64,000 bases of DNA from contig OX638135.1 of assembly GCA_951804985.1 (NCBI GenBank), forward strand, positions 37,193,024 to 37,257,023, written 5' to 3'. Position 1 is the stretch's first letter, and each line of letters starts with the position of its first letter. The notes beneath the pieces are model-generated. The model worked only from the letters and a program-made list of their open reading frames with translations, was not told where the DNA came from and made no database searches. The position numbers and the translations under genes are program-made. The stretch is from Dryomyza anilis. Taxonomy: Eukaryota > Arthropoda > Insecta > Diptera > Dryomyzidae. This document shows, in pieces, positions 31,571-45,562 of this stretch.

Positions 31571-31768
31571 TTATTTTCGTGAAAATCAAAAATGTTTCTT
31601 ATTTTCTGAAAATTATGAAAATAAATTTATATTATGTCAAACACATTGTCATAAAGTTTTTTGACAATCATTCATTCTTTTCGTGAAAATCGAAAATGTT
31701 TCTTATGTTCTGAAAATTATGAAAATAAATTTATATTATGTCAAACACATTGTCATAAAGTTTTTTGA
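31571..31768 (+). repeat. two-copy 103-bp subrepeat (unit 1 example)
   Basis: TTTTCGTGAAAATC(A/G)AAAAT ... ATTGTCATAAAGTTTTTTGAC occurs twice in succession at about 31573 and 31676. It recurs in the internal duplication at about 33220-33412 and in every later unit. The 60-codon ORF present only in units 4-7 (for example 48282-48464) starts inside it and arises from a single-base change; I do not consider it a gene. Confidence 0.75.
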
Positions 31769-31975
31769 CGTTTTCGCATTAAAGCTCTATAATAGCATGT
31801 TGACAGCTCTATTCCAGCTAGCTGCCATTACGCTGTAGTTGTACTTGCTGGATAAGGGTTTGTAGGGTTTATATGATATAACAGTTTTCTTTACATCGGT
31901 TTAGAAAATGCTTTATTATTAGCAATTGCAGCTAACTGTTCAATAGATGTAAATAAGCTTTATTATAAGTAGAAA

Positions 31976-32270
31976 GGATATGGGCAGAGTAAGCATAATT
32001 GATAATGGTGGGTGGAGTTGATAAAAGTGAGAAGGGGCTGTGTTACTCACTATAAATATTCATTGTGAATGATAATAGTGGGAAGAGTTTATTGATCTTA
32101 CCAATATTCCAACACATGTAGCGTGCTAACGCAACGCACCAAAACATTGTATGCAATAGAGTAGAAAGGATATTGGCAGAGTAAGCATAATTGATAATGG
32201 TGGGTGGAGTTGATAAAAGTGAGAAGGGGTTGTGTTACTCACTATAAATATTCATTGTGAATGCTGAATA
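31976..32270 (+). repeat. two-copy subrepeat of about 190 bp with TATAAATA (unit 1 example)
   Basis: GGGCAGAGTAAGCATAATTG, GTGGGTGGAGTTGATAAAAG and TGTTACTCACTATAAATATT appear in the same order twice, about 190 bp apart. They are separated by a CAACACATGTAGCGTGCTAA stretch. In units 2 and 3 the second copy has lost its TATAAATATTCATTG end. Confidence 0.7.
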
Positions 32271-32520
32271 GCGATTTCGATAGATGGAGATGTCAATCGA
32301 CACCACTAGATGGCCACAATGAAGGTTATAATTCAGTTATTGTAAATAGATAGCGTGGGATTGTATCACCGCTAAATGCATCGCTCGATGTAAGCAGATG
32401 TCAATAGACAACATTAGAAGGCGATGAGTACTGCTAGATGTCAAGGATCTCGATAGATGTAAATGTCGATAGACATCGCTAGATGGCGCTGAATGCAATG
32501 TAATACACGAACCGTAAACT
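32270..32520 (+). promoter_or_regulatory. CGATA cluster with AGATGGCGC motif (unit 1 example)
   Basis: Degenerate short repeats give CGATA at about 32277, 32449 and 32467, several TCGAT/CATCG variants, and CTAGATGGCGCTG near 32482. In Drosophila, clustered CGATA is bound by BEAF-32, and AG(A/G)(T/G)GGCGC resembles the CTCF core. Equivalent stretches lie in all later units (about 37825, 43945, 48875, 53780, 58684 and 63560). Insulator activity is inference. The 68-codon minus-strand ORF through it is carried along with the repeat. Confidence 0.3.
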
Positions 32521-33629
32521 TGTTTAGTCAGAGCATGACTCATATATTTACGGGGACCATATACTTATGCAATGTAAAAATTAAATTTTAGATGATTTAA
32601 TTTAAATGAAAATATATTATTTCAACAATTTTGAGACAATCACACAGTACAAAGGAAATTATTTTTTAAACAACATGTCTCGATATTTATTAATTAGTAT
32701 CATAAGGAATATCTGAGAATCAATTAAATTGAAAAAGGTTAAATTAGGAATTCGGATCACAATTTTCGGTCATAAATACCGTACGTCCCATTGACTGGAA
32801 TTTTTTAAATTGAAGGTGCTGCTTAGACCGATCACATCATATATTTTATTTCAGGGAAAATGAAATATAGTTTCGTTTTTTTTAGTTTTCGTTTCGTGTA
32901 TTGTGGAAGTTTTCATAAAAATATATGAAACGTCAAACAGACAATGTTTAAAAATGTACGTCATTATTTAAACGAAGCAAGGGAACTATTATGATAGTTA
33001 ATAATGCTATCGAAAAATGATTCGTGATGGATCAAAAGTTTCCAAGTCTTGTTGCATGGCCTGTAGGAAGTAATCTTCATCTGACCACTCGCAACTACTT
33101 GACCGCAGAAGAGGGTTGCAAGGCGTCAGCACACAATTCATAACTCTACAATTATGGCATAGGCGTACACACAACACTACTTAAAACACACCCATCCTTA
33201 CTGGATTACAATCATTATTTTCGTGAAAATCAAAAATGTTTCTTATTTTCTGAAAATTATGAAAATAAATTTATATTATGTCAAACACATTGTCATAAAG
33301 TTTTTTGACAATCATTCATTCTTTTCGTGAAAATCGAAAATGTTTCTTATTTTCTGAAAATTATGAAAATAAATTTATATTATGTCAAACACATTGTCAT
33401 AAAGTTTTTTGACGTTTTCGCATTAAAGCTCTATAATAGCATGTTGACAGCTCTATTCCAGCTAGCTGCCATTACGCTGTAGTTGTACTTGCTATATGAT
33501 ATAACAGTTTTCTTTACATCGGTTTAGAAAATGCTTTATTATTAGCAATTGCAGCTAACTGTTCAATAGATGTAAATAAGCTTTATTATAAGTAGAAAGG
33601 ATATGGGCAGAGTAAGCATAATTGATAAA

Positions 33630-33953
33630 GTGGTCGGATCATAGGTCACAATGGACCGATCTCGCCAATTTTTTCGCACATACAGCGTAGGTATATTAGT
33701 AATCTAAGTTATAAGTTTCATTTATCTAGCTCTTTAATTTTAAAAGTAGTAGGGATTTCAACAGACAGACAGACGGACAGACAGACGGACAGACAGACAG
33801 ACGGACAGACGGACATCGCTAAATCGACTCAGGAGGTCATGCTGATCAAGAATATATATACTTTTCCATACCGGAGATGCTTCCTTCTGGGTGTTACAAA
33901 CGGCGTACCAAACTGAATATACCCTTTCACTTTTAGTGTAGGGTATAAAAACG
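33630..33953 (+). mobile_element. mini-me family A 3' part inside unit 1
   Basis: Begins at AAGTGGTCGGATCATAGGTC and carries a mixed GACA/GACGGACA array, the CATCGCTAAATCGACTCAGG core, a TA run and a TTTTAGTGTAGGGTATAAAA end. It joins the decayed ORF at ACGGCTGTTAATC. Confidence 0.85.
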
Positions 33954-34368
33954 GCTGTTAATCAGAAACTTCTCCAAAATATTTGTCCAAATGGCCAAGA
34001 CATTTATAATGATTCAGAATATCTGGCTTATATCTCAACTCCGAATGAACGAGGAGGAGAGTTGTTTAAATCCTGGCTATCTGCCAACATTCCATACATT
34101 ATTTGAGACTCCAAATTTGAATCATGGCTTGACGATCCATTAACAGAAATTCTTTTTGATGGTAATGACACTATGTTATATGCAGCGATGGACAATATGG
34201 AAGCAGAATTTCCTGATGAACGATGAAAAGAAAATCTGTTTGATGGAAATGATGATTTGTTGAACGAAGCAATGGATAATATGGAAGCATTACATCGAAC
34301 AGAAGAAAAGCGAAAAGAATAAGAGCGGATAGAAGAAGAGCGGAAAGAAGAAACGCGCAGGAGAACTG
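33954..34368 (+). pseudogene. decayed acidic ORF, unit 1
   Basis: The frame from GCT at 33954 reads about 140 codons with only three stops (TGA, TGA, TAA). Readable parts include [29 protein letters not shown], then two related segments, [19 protein letters not shown] and [19 protein letters not shown], then a charged EEKRKE region. The C-terminal end runs into the AT tract. The family is unknown. The internal repeat and acidic composition suggest a once-coding sequence. The tail differs here because the AT tract has expanded into it. Confidence 0.45.
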
Positions 34369-34408
34369 AAGTTATATATATATATAAGTTATATATATAG
34401 AACTGAAG

Positions 34409-34481
<73 letters not shown>

Positions 34482-34501
34482 TATATATATATATATATAT
34501 A
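34369..34501. repeat. (AT)n tract, unit 1
   Basis: Interrupted by AAGTT and AGAACTGAAGTT near its start. It is followed by ACTAGCTGGACCCGTGTACG, a junction resembling the (TA)n-ACTAGCTGACCCGG boundaries common next to dispersed repeats in invertebrates. Confidence 0.9.
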
Positions 34502-34879
34502 CTAGCTGGACCCGTGTACGACTCGTGCCAAGATTTTCTGAATTCAAAGATATGGAGCGATTTTATTAATATAAAAAAACATTTTATTATTTATATGAGG
34601 GGCCCGTGCTTAGCTGTTGAAATTTTTTTATTGGTTTTATAAATGTGGTAACCAAATAATTCTCCGCCAAAACAACTTTTCTCAAAGACAATTTTTTCTC
34701 AGACTGCGCTTCTCCGCAGAATTCTTCCCAGTAGAAATCTTCCCCGTAAAATCCACATGGAACGCTTTCCCGTAGAATTCTCAACGTAGAATTCATCCCG
34801 GTAGAATTGTTCCCGGTAGAATTGTTCCCGGTAGAATTCTTTCCCGTAGAATTCTTCCCGTAGAGTTTTTCCCAGTAGA

Positions 34880-36040
34880 AGTTTTAGTGTGGTGGGTTTT
34901 AATGTAGTAAGTTTCGGAGTGGTGAGTTTAGATGTGGTGAATTTTGGAGTGGTTTAGGGTGGTGAGTTTTAGTGTGGTTAATTATAGTGTGGTGGGTTTA
35001 AGTGTGGTGAATTTTAGTGCGGTGAGTTTTAGTGTGGTGAGTTTTAGTGTATCGAAATTTGAGTGTAGTGAGTTTTAATGTGGTGAGTTTAAAAGTGGTG
35101 AATTTTAATGTGGTGAAATTTTAGTGTAGTGAGTTTTAGTGTGGTGACTTTTAGTGTGGTGAAATTTTAGTGTGGTTAGTTTAAGTGTGGTGAATTTTAG
35201 TGCGTTGAATTTTTGTGTGGTGAGTTTTAGTGTTGTGAGTTTTAGTGTGGTGAGTTTTAGTGTGGTAAGTTTTAGTGTGGTGAGTTTTGGTATGGTGAGT
35301 TTAAGTGTGGTGAGTTTTAGTGTTGTGAATTTTACTGCGGTGACTTTTAGTGTGGCGACATTTGAGTGTAGTGAGTTTTAGTGTTGTGAGTTTTAGTGTG
35401 GTGAGTTTTAGTGTGGTGAGTTTTAATGTGGTAAAATTTTAGTGTGGTGAGTTTTAGTGTGGTGAGTTTTAGTGTGGTGAATTTTAGTGTGGTGAGTTTT
35501 AGTGTGGTGAATTATAGTGTGGAGGGTTTTAGTGTGGTTAATTTTTTTGTTGTTGAATTTTTGTGTTGAATTTGTGTGTGGTGAGTTTAAGTGTGGTGAG
35601 TTTTAGTGTGGTGAGTTTTAGTGTGGTGAGTTTTAGTGTGGTGAGTTTAAGTGTGGTGAGTTTTTGTGTGGTGAGTTTTAGTGTGGTGAGTTTTAGTGTG
35701 GTGAGTTTTAGTGTGGTGAATTTTAGTGTGGTGAGTTTTAGTGTGGTGAATTATAGTGTGGATGGTTTAAGTGTGGTTAATTTTTTTTTTTGTTGAATTT
35801 TAGTGTGGTGAGTTTAAGTGTGGTGAGTTTTTGTGTGGTGAGTTTTAGTGTGGTGAGTTTAAGTGTGGTGAGTTTTTGTGTGGTGAGTTTTAGTGTGGTG
35901 AGTTTTAGTGTGGTGAGTTTTAGTGTGGTGAGTTTTAGTGTGGGGAGTTTTAGTGTGGTGAGTTTTAGTGTGGTGAGTTTTAGTGTGGTGCATTATAGTG
36001 TGGTGAGTTTTAGTTTGGTTAGTTTTAGTGTGGTGAGTTT
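34880..36040 (+). repeat. 15-bp GT-rich minisatellite, unit 1
   Basis: Consensus GTGTGGTGAGTTTTA, with variants such as GTGTGGTGAATTTTA, GTGTGGTGAGTTTAA and GTGCGGTGAGTTTTA. It has almost no C on the plus strand. It is preceded (about 34790-34880) by a second, unrelated 15-bp repeat, CCCGGTAGAATTGTT. The period is a multiple of three, so long ORFs (FSVVS on plus, KTHHT on minus) arise automatically and are not genes. A T-rich, C-poor tail follows to about 36195. Confidence 0.95.
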
Positions 36041-36511
36041 GTTTTTCTTTTTCTTTCCTTTTTTTGTTTTTCATTTAGTTTGGATTGTGGTTTTATGTGA
36101 TTGGTTTTGTTTTTGTATTTTTGCTTTTGTTTTGTGTTGTGCTTTTGCTTTTTTGTTTTTAATTTTTTTGTTGTATTTGAATTTTTGTTTTATGTTCGTA
36201 GCTGGTGAAAGTGCCGAGTTATATCGTGTTTAGGTTGGATGGGAGGTGCCACGGCTCTTTGTCGAATCCCGCCCATATATAGCCTATCATTCCTTCCAGA
36301 CCATACCGCCTATGTGGTAAAAATTTCAAGACAATTGTTATAAAACCGATAATGCTGTACACGCAACTCTCAAACCTAATGCAAACCCTTATGCATTCTT
36401 TCTGGCGTAATTAAACAGCAAACGAAGTATCAATTTGCTGTATTATTTAGCTGTTGAAAAGCTCAATAAGACTTTATCAATAAGACTTTATCAATAAGAC
36501 TTTATTATATT

Positions 36512-36583
36512 GTATCAATAGCTCAGGTGGTAGAGTGTCTGACTCTTAACTTTTCTGTGCCGGTTCAAATCTCAGCGCTGCCA
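36512..36583 (+). ncRNA. tRNA-Lys-like element, unit 2
   Basis: Consensus form of the array (GTCTGACTCTTAACTTTTC). Both internal boxes and the T run are intact; the stems do not pair. Confidence 0.55.
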
Positions 36584-39175
36584 ATTTTTTTTTTTTCTTT
36601 TTAGGACAAATATGCAACTTCAACAATAAATATACAACCGTATAAATACAAACTATTAATTGTATTTTATTTATTTAAAAATCATTTCTTAATTTTACCA
36701 TTTTGCGGAATTGAACCTGGGTCTTTTTCATTTCATGAAATTGAAGGTGCTGCTTAGACCGATCACATCATATATTTTATTTCAGGGAAAATGAAATATA
36801 GTTTCGTTTTTTTTAGTTTTCGTTTCGTGTATTGTGGAAGTTTTCATAAAAATATATGAAACGTCAAACAGACAATGTTTAAAAATGTACGTCATTATTT
36901 AAACGAAGCAAGGGAACTATTATGATAGTTAATAATGCTATCGAAAAATGATTCGTGATGGATCAAAAGTTTCCAAGTCTTGTTGCATGGCCTGTAGGAA
37001 GTAATCTTCATCTGACCACTCGCAACTACTTGACCGCAGAAGAGGGTTGCAAGGCGTCAGCACACAATTCATAACTCTACAATTATGGCATAGGCGTACA
37101 CACAACACTACTTAAAACACAGCCATCCTTACTGGATTACAATCATTATTTTCGTGAAAATCAAAAATGTTTCTTATTTTCTGAAAATTATGAAAATAAA
37201 TTTATATTATCTCAAACACATTGTCATTAAGTTTTTTGACAATCATTCATTCTTTTCGTGAAAATCGAAAATGTTTCTTATTTTCTGAAAATTATGAAAA
37301 TAAATTTATATTATGTCAAACACATTGTCATAAAGTTTTTTGACGTTTTCGCATTAAAGCTCTATAATAGCATGTTGATAGCTCTATTCCAGCTAGCTGC
37401 CATTACGCTGTAGTTGTACTTGCTGGATAAGGGTTTGTAGGGTTTATATGATATAACAGTTTTCTTTACATCGGTTTAGAAAATGCTTTATTATTAGCAA
37501 ATGGCAGCTAACTGTTCAATAGATGTAAATAAGCTTTATTATAAGTAGAAAGGATATGGGCAGAGTAAGCATAATTGATAATGGTGGGTGGAGTTGATAA
37601 AAGTGAGAAGGGGTTGTGTTACTCACTATAAATATTCATTGTGAATGATAATAGTGGGAAGAGTTTATTGATCTTACCAATATTCCAACACATGTAGCGT
37701 GCTAACGCAACGCACCAAAACATTGTATGCAATAGAGTAGAAAGGATATTGGCAGAGTAAGCATAATTGATAATGGTGGGTGGAGTTGATAAAAGTGAGA
37801 AGGGGTTGTGTTACTCACGATTTCGATAGATGGAGATGTCAATCGACACCACTAGATGGCCACAATGAAGGTTATAATTCAGTTATTGTAAATAGATAGC
37901 GTGGGATTGTATCACCGCTAAATGCATCGCTCGATGTAAGCAGATGTCAATAGACAACATTAGAAGGCGATGAGTACTGCTAGATGTCAAGGATCTCGAT
38001 AGATGTAAATGTCGATAGACATCGCTAGATGGCGCTGAATGCAATGTAATACACGAACCGTAAACTTGTTTAGTCAGAGCATGACTCATATATTTACGGG
38101 GACCATATACTTATGCAATGTAAAAATTAAATTTTAGATGATTTAATTTAAATGAAAATATATTATTTCAACAATTTTGAGACAATCACACAGTACAAAG
38201 GAAATTATTTTTTAAACAACATGTCTCGATATTTATTAATTAGTATCATAAGGAATATCTGAGAATCAATTAAATTGAAAAAGGTTAAATTAGGAATTCG
38301 GATCACAATTTTCGGTCATAAATACCGTACGTCCCATTGACTGGAATTTTTTAAATTGAAGGTGCTGCTTAGACCGATCACATCATATATTTTATTTCAG
38401 GGAAAATGAAATATAGTTTCGTTTTTTTTAGTTTTCGTTTCGTGTATTGTGGAAGTTTTCATAAAAATATATGAAACGTCAAACAGACAATGTTTAAAAA
38501 TGTACGTCATTATTTAAACGAAGCAAGGGAACTATTATGATAGTTAATAATGCTATCGAAAAATGATTCGTGATGGATCAAAAGTTTCCAAGTCTTGTTG
38601 CATGGCCTGTAGGAAGTAATCTTCATCTGACCACTCGCAACTACTTGACCGCAGAAGAGGGTTGCAAGGCGTCAGCACACAATTCATAACTCTACAATTA
38701 TGGCATAGGCGTACACACAACACTACTTAAAACACACCCATCCTTACTGGATTACAATCATTATTTTCGTGAAAATCAAAAATGTTTCTTATTTTCTGAA
38801 AATTATGAAAATAAATTTATATTATGTCAAACACATTGTCATAAAGTTTTTTGACAATCATTCATTCTTTTCGTGAAAATCGAAAATGTTTCTTATTTTC
38901 TGAAAATTATGAAAATAAATTTATATTATGTCAAACACATTGTCATAAAGTTTTTTGACGTTTTCGCATTAAAGCTCTATAATAGCATGTTGACAGCTCT
39001 ATTCCAGCTAGCTGCCATTACGCTGTAGTTGTACTTGCTATATGATATAACAGTTTTCTTTACATCGGTTTAGAAAATGCTTTATTATTAGCAATTGCAG
39101 CTAACTGTTCAATAGATGTAAATAAGCTTTATTATAAGTAGAAAGGATATGGGCAGAGTAAGCATAATTGATAAA

Positions 39176-39511
39176 GTGGTCGGATCATAGGTCACAATGG
39201 ACCGATCTCGCCAATTTTTTCGCACATACAGCGTAGGTATATTAGTAATCTAAGTTATAAGTTTCATTTATCTAGCTCTTTAATTTTAAAAGTAGTAGGG
39301 ATTTCAACAGACAGACAGACGGACAGACAGACGGACAGACAGACAGACGGACAGACAGACGGACAGACGGACATCGCTAAATCGACTCAGGAGGTCATGC
39401 TGATCAAGAATATATATACTTTTCCATACCGGAGATGCTTCCTTCTGGGTGTTACAAACGGCGTACCAAACTGAATATACCCTTTCACTTTTAGTGTAGG
39501 GTATAAAAACG
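39176..39511 (+). mobile_element. mini-me family A 3' part inside unit 2
   Basis: Same insertion and same junctions as in unit 1, with a GACA/GACGGACA array longer by 12 bp. The identical junctions show that both units descend from one insertion. Confidence 0.85.
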
Positions 39512-40083
<572 letters not shown>

Positions 40084-40461
40084 CTAGCTGGACCCGTGTA
40101 CGACTCGTGCCAAGATTTTCTGAATTCAAAGATATGGAGCGATTTTATTAATATAAAAAAACATTTTATTATTTATATGAGGGGCCCGTGCTTAGCTGTT
40201 GAAATTTTTTTATTGGTTTTATAAATGTGGTAACCAAATAATTCTCCGCCAAAACAACTTTTCTCAAAGACAATTTTTTCTCAGACTGCGCTTCTCCGCA
40301 GAATTCTTCCCAGTAGAAATCTTCCCCGTAAAATCCACATGGAACGCTTTCCCGTAGAATTCTCAACGTAGAATTCATCCCGGTAGAATTGTTCCCGGTA
40401 GAATTGTTCCCGGTAGAATTCTTTCCCGTAGAATTCTTCCCGTAGAGTTTTTCCCAGTAGA

Positions 40462-42165
40462 AGTTTTAGTGTGGTGGGTTTTAATGTAGTAAGTTTCGGA
40501 GTGGTGAGTTTAGATGTGGTGAATTTTGGAGTGGTTTAGGGTGGTGAGTTTTAGTGTGGTTAATTATAGTGTGGTGGGTTTAAGTGTGGTGAATTTTAGT
40601 GCGGTGAGTTTTAGTGTGGTGAGTTTTAGTGTATCGAAATTTGAGTGTAGTGAGTTTTAATGTGGTGAGTTTAAAAGTGGTGAATTTTAATGTGGTGAAA
40701 TTTTAGTGTAGTGAGTTTTAGTGTGGTGACTTTTAGTGTGGTGAAATTTTAGTGTGGTTAGTTTAAGTGTGGTGAATTTTAGTGCGTTGAATTTTTGTGT
40801 GGTGAGTTTTAGTGTTGTGAGTTTTAGTGTGGTGAGTTTTAGTGTGGTAAGTTTTAGTGTGGTGAGTTTTGGTATGGTGAGTTTAAGTGTGGTGAGTTTT
40901 AGTGTTGTGAATTTTACTGCGGTGACTTTTAGTGTGGCGACATTTGAGTGTAGTGAGTTTTAGTGTTGTGAGTTTTAGTGTGGTGAGTTTTAGTGTGGTG
41001 AGTTTTAATGTGGTGAAATTTAAGTGTGGTGAGTTTTAGTGTGGTGAGTTTTAGTGTGGTGAATTTTAGTGTGGTGAGTTTTAGTGTGGTGAATTATAGT
41101 GTGGAGGGTTTTAGTGTGGTTAATTTTTTTGTTGTTGAATTTTTGTGTTGAATTTGTGTGTGGTGAGTTTAAGTGTGGTGAGTTTTAGTGTGGTGAGTTT
41201 TAGTGTATCGAAATATGAGTGTAGTGAGTTTTAATGTGGTGACTTTCAGTGTGGTGAAATTTTAGTGTGGTTAGTTTAAGTGTGGTGAATTTTAGTGCGT
41301 TGAATTTTTGTGTGGTGAGTTTTAGTGTTGTGAGTTTTAGAGGGTGAGTTTTAGTGTGGTAAGTTTTAGTGTTGTGAATTTTAGTGCGGTGAGTTTTAGT
41401 GTGGCGACATTTGAATGTAGTGAGTTTTAGTGTGGTGAGTTTTAGTGTGGTGAGTTTTAATGTGGTGAAATTTTAGTGTGGTGAGTTTTAGTGTGGTGAG
41501 TTTTAGTGTGGTGAGTTTTAGTGTGGTGAGTTTTAGTGTGGTGAGTTTTAATGTGGTGAAATTTTAGTGTGGTGAGTTTTAGTGTGGTGAGTTTTAGTGT
41601 GGTGAATTTTAGTGTGGTGAGTTTTAGTGTGGTGAATTATAGTGTGGAGGGTTTTAGTGTGGTTAATTTTTTTGTTGTTGAATTTTTGTGTTGAATTTGT
41701 GTGTGGTGAGTTTAAGTGTGGTGAGTTTTAGTGTGGTGAGTTTTAGTGTGGTGAGTTTTAGTGTGGTGAGTTTAAGTGTGGTGAGTTTTTGTGTGGTGAG
41801 TTTTAGTGTGGTGAGTTTTAGTGTGGTGAGTTTTAGTGTGGTGAATTTTAGTGTGGTGAGTTTTAGTGTGGTGAATTATAGTGTGGATGGTTTAAGTGTG
41901 GTTAATTTTTTTTTTTGTTGAATTTTAGTGTGGTGAGTTTAAGTGTGGTGAGTTTTTGTGTGGTGAGTTTTAGTGTGGTGAGTTTAAGTGTGGTGAGTTT
42001 TTGTGTGGTGAGTTTTAGTGTGGTGAGTTTTAGTGTGGTGAGTTTTAGTGTGGTGAGTTTTAGTGTGGGGAGTTTTAGTGTGGTGAGTTTTAGTGTGGTG
42101 AGTTTTAGTGTGGTGCATTATAGTGTGGTGAGTTTTAGTTTGGTTAGTTTTAGTGTGGTGAGTTT
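40462..42165 (+). repeat. 15-bp GT-rich minisatellite, unit 2
   Basis: About 540 bp longer than in unit 1. The GTTGTTGAATTTTTGTGTTG spacer appears twice (about 41130 and 41670), marking an internal tandem duplication. Confidence 0.95.
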
Positions 42166-42636
42166 GTTTTTCTTTTTCTTTCCTTTTTTTGTTTTTCATT
42201 TAGTTTGGATTGTGGTTTTATGTGATTGGTTTTGTTTTTGTATTTTTGCATTTGTTTTGTGTTGTGCTTTTGCTTTTTTGTTTTTAATTTTTTTGTTGTA
42301 TTTGAATTTTTGTTTTATGTTCGTAGCTGGTGAAAGTGCCGAGTTATATCGTGTTTAGGTTGGATGGGAGGTGCCACGGCTCTTTGTCGAATCCCGCCCA
42401 TATATAGCCTATCATTCCTTCCAGACCATACCGCCTATGTGGTAAAAATTTCAAGACAATTGTTATAAAACCGATAATGCTGTACACGCAACTCTCAAAC
42501 CTAATTCAAACCCTTATGCATTCTTTCTGGCGTAATTAAACAGCAAACGAAGTATCAATTTGCTGTATTATTTAGCTGTTGAAAAGCTCAATAAGACTTT
42601 ATCAATAAGACTTTATCAATAAGACTTTATTATATT

Positions 42637-42708
42637 GTATCAATAGCTCAGGTGGTAGAGTGTCTGACTCTTAACTTTTCTGTGCCGGTTCAAATCTCAG
42701 CGCTGCCA
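42637..42708 (+). ncRNA. tRNA-Lys-like element, unit 3
   Basis: Same sequence as unit 2 over the 72 bases. Confidence 0.55.
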
Positions 42709-44477
42709 ATTTTTTTTTTTTCTTTTTAGGACAAATATGCAACTTCAACAATAAATATACAACCGTATAAATACAAACTATTAATTGTATTTTATTTATT
42801 TAAAAATCATTTCTTAATTTTACCATTTTGCGGAATTGAACCTGGGTCTTTTTCATTTCATGAAATTGAAGGTGCTGCTTAGACCGATCACATCATATAT
42901 TTTATTTCAGGGAAAATGAAATATAGTTTCGTTTTTTTTAGTTTTCGTTTCGTGTATTGTGGAAGTTTTCATAAAAATATATGAAACGTCAAACAGACAA
43001 TGTTTAAAAATGTACGTCATTATTTAAACGAAGCAAGGGAACTATTATGATAGTTAATAATGCTATCGAAAAATGATTCGTGATGGATCAAAAGTTTCCA
43101 AGTCTTGTTGCATGGCCTGTAGGAAGTAATCTTCATCTGACCACTCGCAACTACTTGACCGCAGAAGAGGGTTGCAAGGCGTCAGCACACAATTCATAAC
43201 TCTACAATTATGGCATAGGCGTACACACAACACTACTTAAAACACAGCCATCCTTACTGGATTACAATCATTATTTTCGTGAAAATCAAAAATGTTTCTT
43301 ATTTTCTGAAAATTATGAAAATAAATTTATATTATCTCAAACACATTGTCATTAAGTTTTTTGACAATCATTCATTCTTTTCGTGAAAATCGAAAATGTT
43401 TCTTATTTTCTGAAAATTATGAAAATAAATTTATATTATGTCAAACACATTGTCATAAAGTTTTTTGACGTTTTCGCATTAAAGCTCTATAATAGCATGT
43501 TGATAGCTCTATTCCAGCTAGCTGCCATTACGCTGTAGTTGTACTTGCTGGATAAGGGTTTGTAGGGTTTATATGATATAACAGTTTTCTTTACATCGGT
43601 TTAGAAAATGCTTTATTATTAGCAAATGGCAGCTAACTGTTCAATAGATGTAAATAAGCTTTATTATAAGTAGAAAGGATATGGGCAGAGTAAGCATAAT
43701 TGATAATGGTGGGTGGAGTTGATAAAAGTGAGAAGGGGTTGTGTTACTCACTATAAATATTCATTGTGAATGATAATAGTGGGAAGAGTTTATTGATCTT
43801 ACCAATATTCCAACACATGTAGCGTGCTAACGCAACGCACCAAAACATTGTATGCAATAGAGTAGAAAGGATATTGGCAGAGTAAGCATAATTGATAATG
43901 GTGGGTGGAGTTGATAAAAGTGAGAAGGGGTTGTGTTACTCACGATTTCGATAGATGGAGATGTCAATCGACACCACTAGATGGCCACAATGAAGGTTAT
44001 AATTCAGTTATTGTAAATAGATAGCGTGGGATTGTATCACCGCTAAATGCATCGCTCGATGTAAGCAGATGTCAATAGACAACATTAGAAGGCGATGAGT
44101 ACTGCTAGATGTCAAGGATCTCGATAGATGTAAATGTCGATAGACATCGCTAGATGGCGCTGAATGCAATGTAATACACGAACCGTAAACTTGTTTAGTC
44201 AGAGCATGACTCATATATTTACGGGGACCATATACTTATGCAATGTAAAAATTAAATTTTAGATGATTTAATTTAAATGAAAATATATTATTTCAACAAT
44301 TTTGAGACAATCACACAGTACAAAGGAAATTATTTTTTAAACAACATGTCTCGATATTTATTAATTAGTATCATAAGGAATATCTGAGAATCAATTAAAT
44401 TGAAAAAGGTTAAATTAGGAATTCGGATCACAATTTTCGGTCATAAATACCGTACGTCCCATTGACTGGAATTTTTT

Positions 44478-44929
44478 AAACTATATAATAAAAATACCAC
44501 CCACTTAAAATATTCATGAACATTATATGTACAATTATGCTTTCGAAATATAATTCTGAAGCAATAAATTGCAATATTTACGATTTACGATTAAAAGTAT
44601 AAGTAGAACCGTTCGAATTTTAGTAACTAATATTCAAAAAATGTTTTCGTTAAAAATTAATAATGCAGGGGCTACCCTTTATAAATGTACCATACTATTT
44701 AAAATAGATGCAGGTAAAACACAATAGGATATTACTAAATGGAACTCTATTGCTTTTCATTTACTTTACCTCCATAAGATTTCATCTACTGGGGCCAGTA
44801 TAAAAATTTATCCCAACATCGGTTGACATAAAGTTGTTTTCTTCTTTCTTTAATTGTTTATAACATTTTGTTATTGTTTAAAGTAAATTTTCATTTTAAA
44901 CTTTTTAATTAAATATAAAACAAAAAACA
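44478..44929 (+). other. unit 3-7 specific block upstream of the decayed ORF (unit 3 example)
   Basis: About 455 bp, present in units 3-6 (also about 49398, 54318 and 59220) and replaced in units 1-2. No ORF of note. Its 3' end is T-rich and then A-rich, directly abutting the decayed ORF, so it could be a former intron or promoter region. Confidence 0.5.

Positions 44930-45562
<633 letters not shown>

Larger units (their letters stand above)
30751..36337 (+). repeat. macrosatellite unit 1 (5587 bp, variant with mini-me insertion)
   Basis: First unit at the array edge. The left half has four copies of the 14-mer TCAATAAGACTTTA instead of three, followed by the tRNA-like element. An internal duplication is present: 31163-32004 is repeated at 32807-33629. 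The second copy lacks about 21 bp (GGATAAGGGTTTGTAGGG). A mini-me family A 3' part then joins the decayed ORF. The AT tract is broken by AAGTT and AGAACTG. This unit replaces the roughly 455-bp block found at 44478-44929 in unit 3. Confidence 0.9.

Noticed and set aside
32337..32543. 68-codon minus-strand ORF present in all seven units
   Set aside because: It lies in a degenerate CGATA-rich repeat and is copied with the array. Units are too similar for frame conservation to mean anything, and no domain is visible.
35172..36233. Long plus-strand ORFs with (F/S)-S-V-V repeats and minus-strand KTHHT repeats, recurring in all units
   Set aside because: They follow automatically from a 15-bp repeat (a multiple of 3) lacking stops in those frames. 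Copy number and frame vary between units, and there is no start context or domain.
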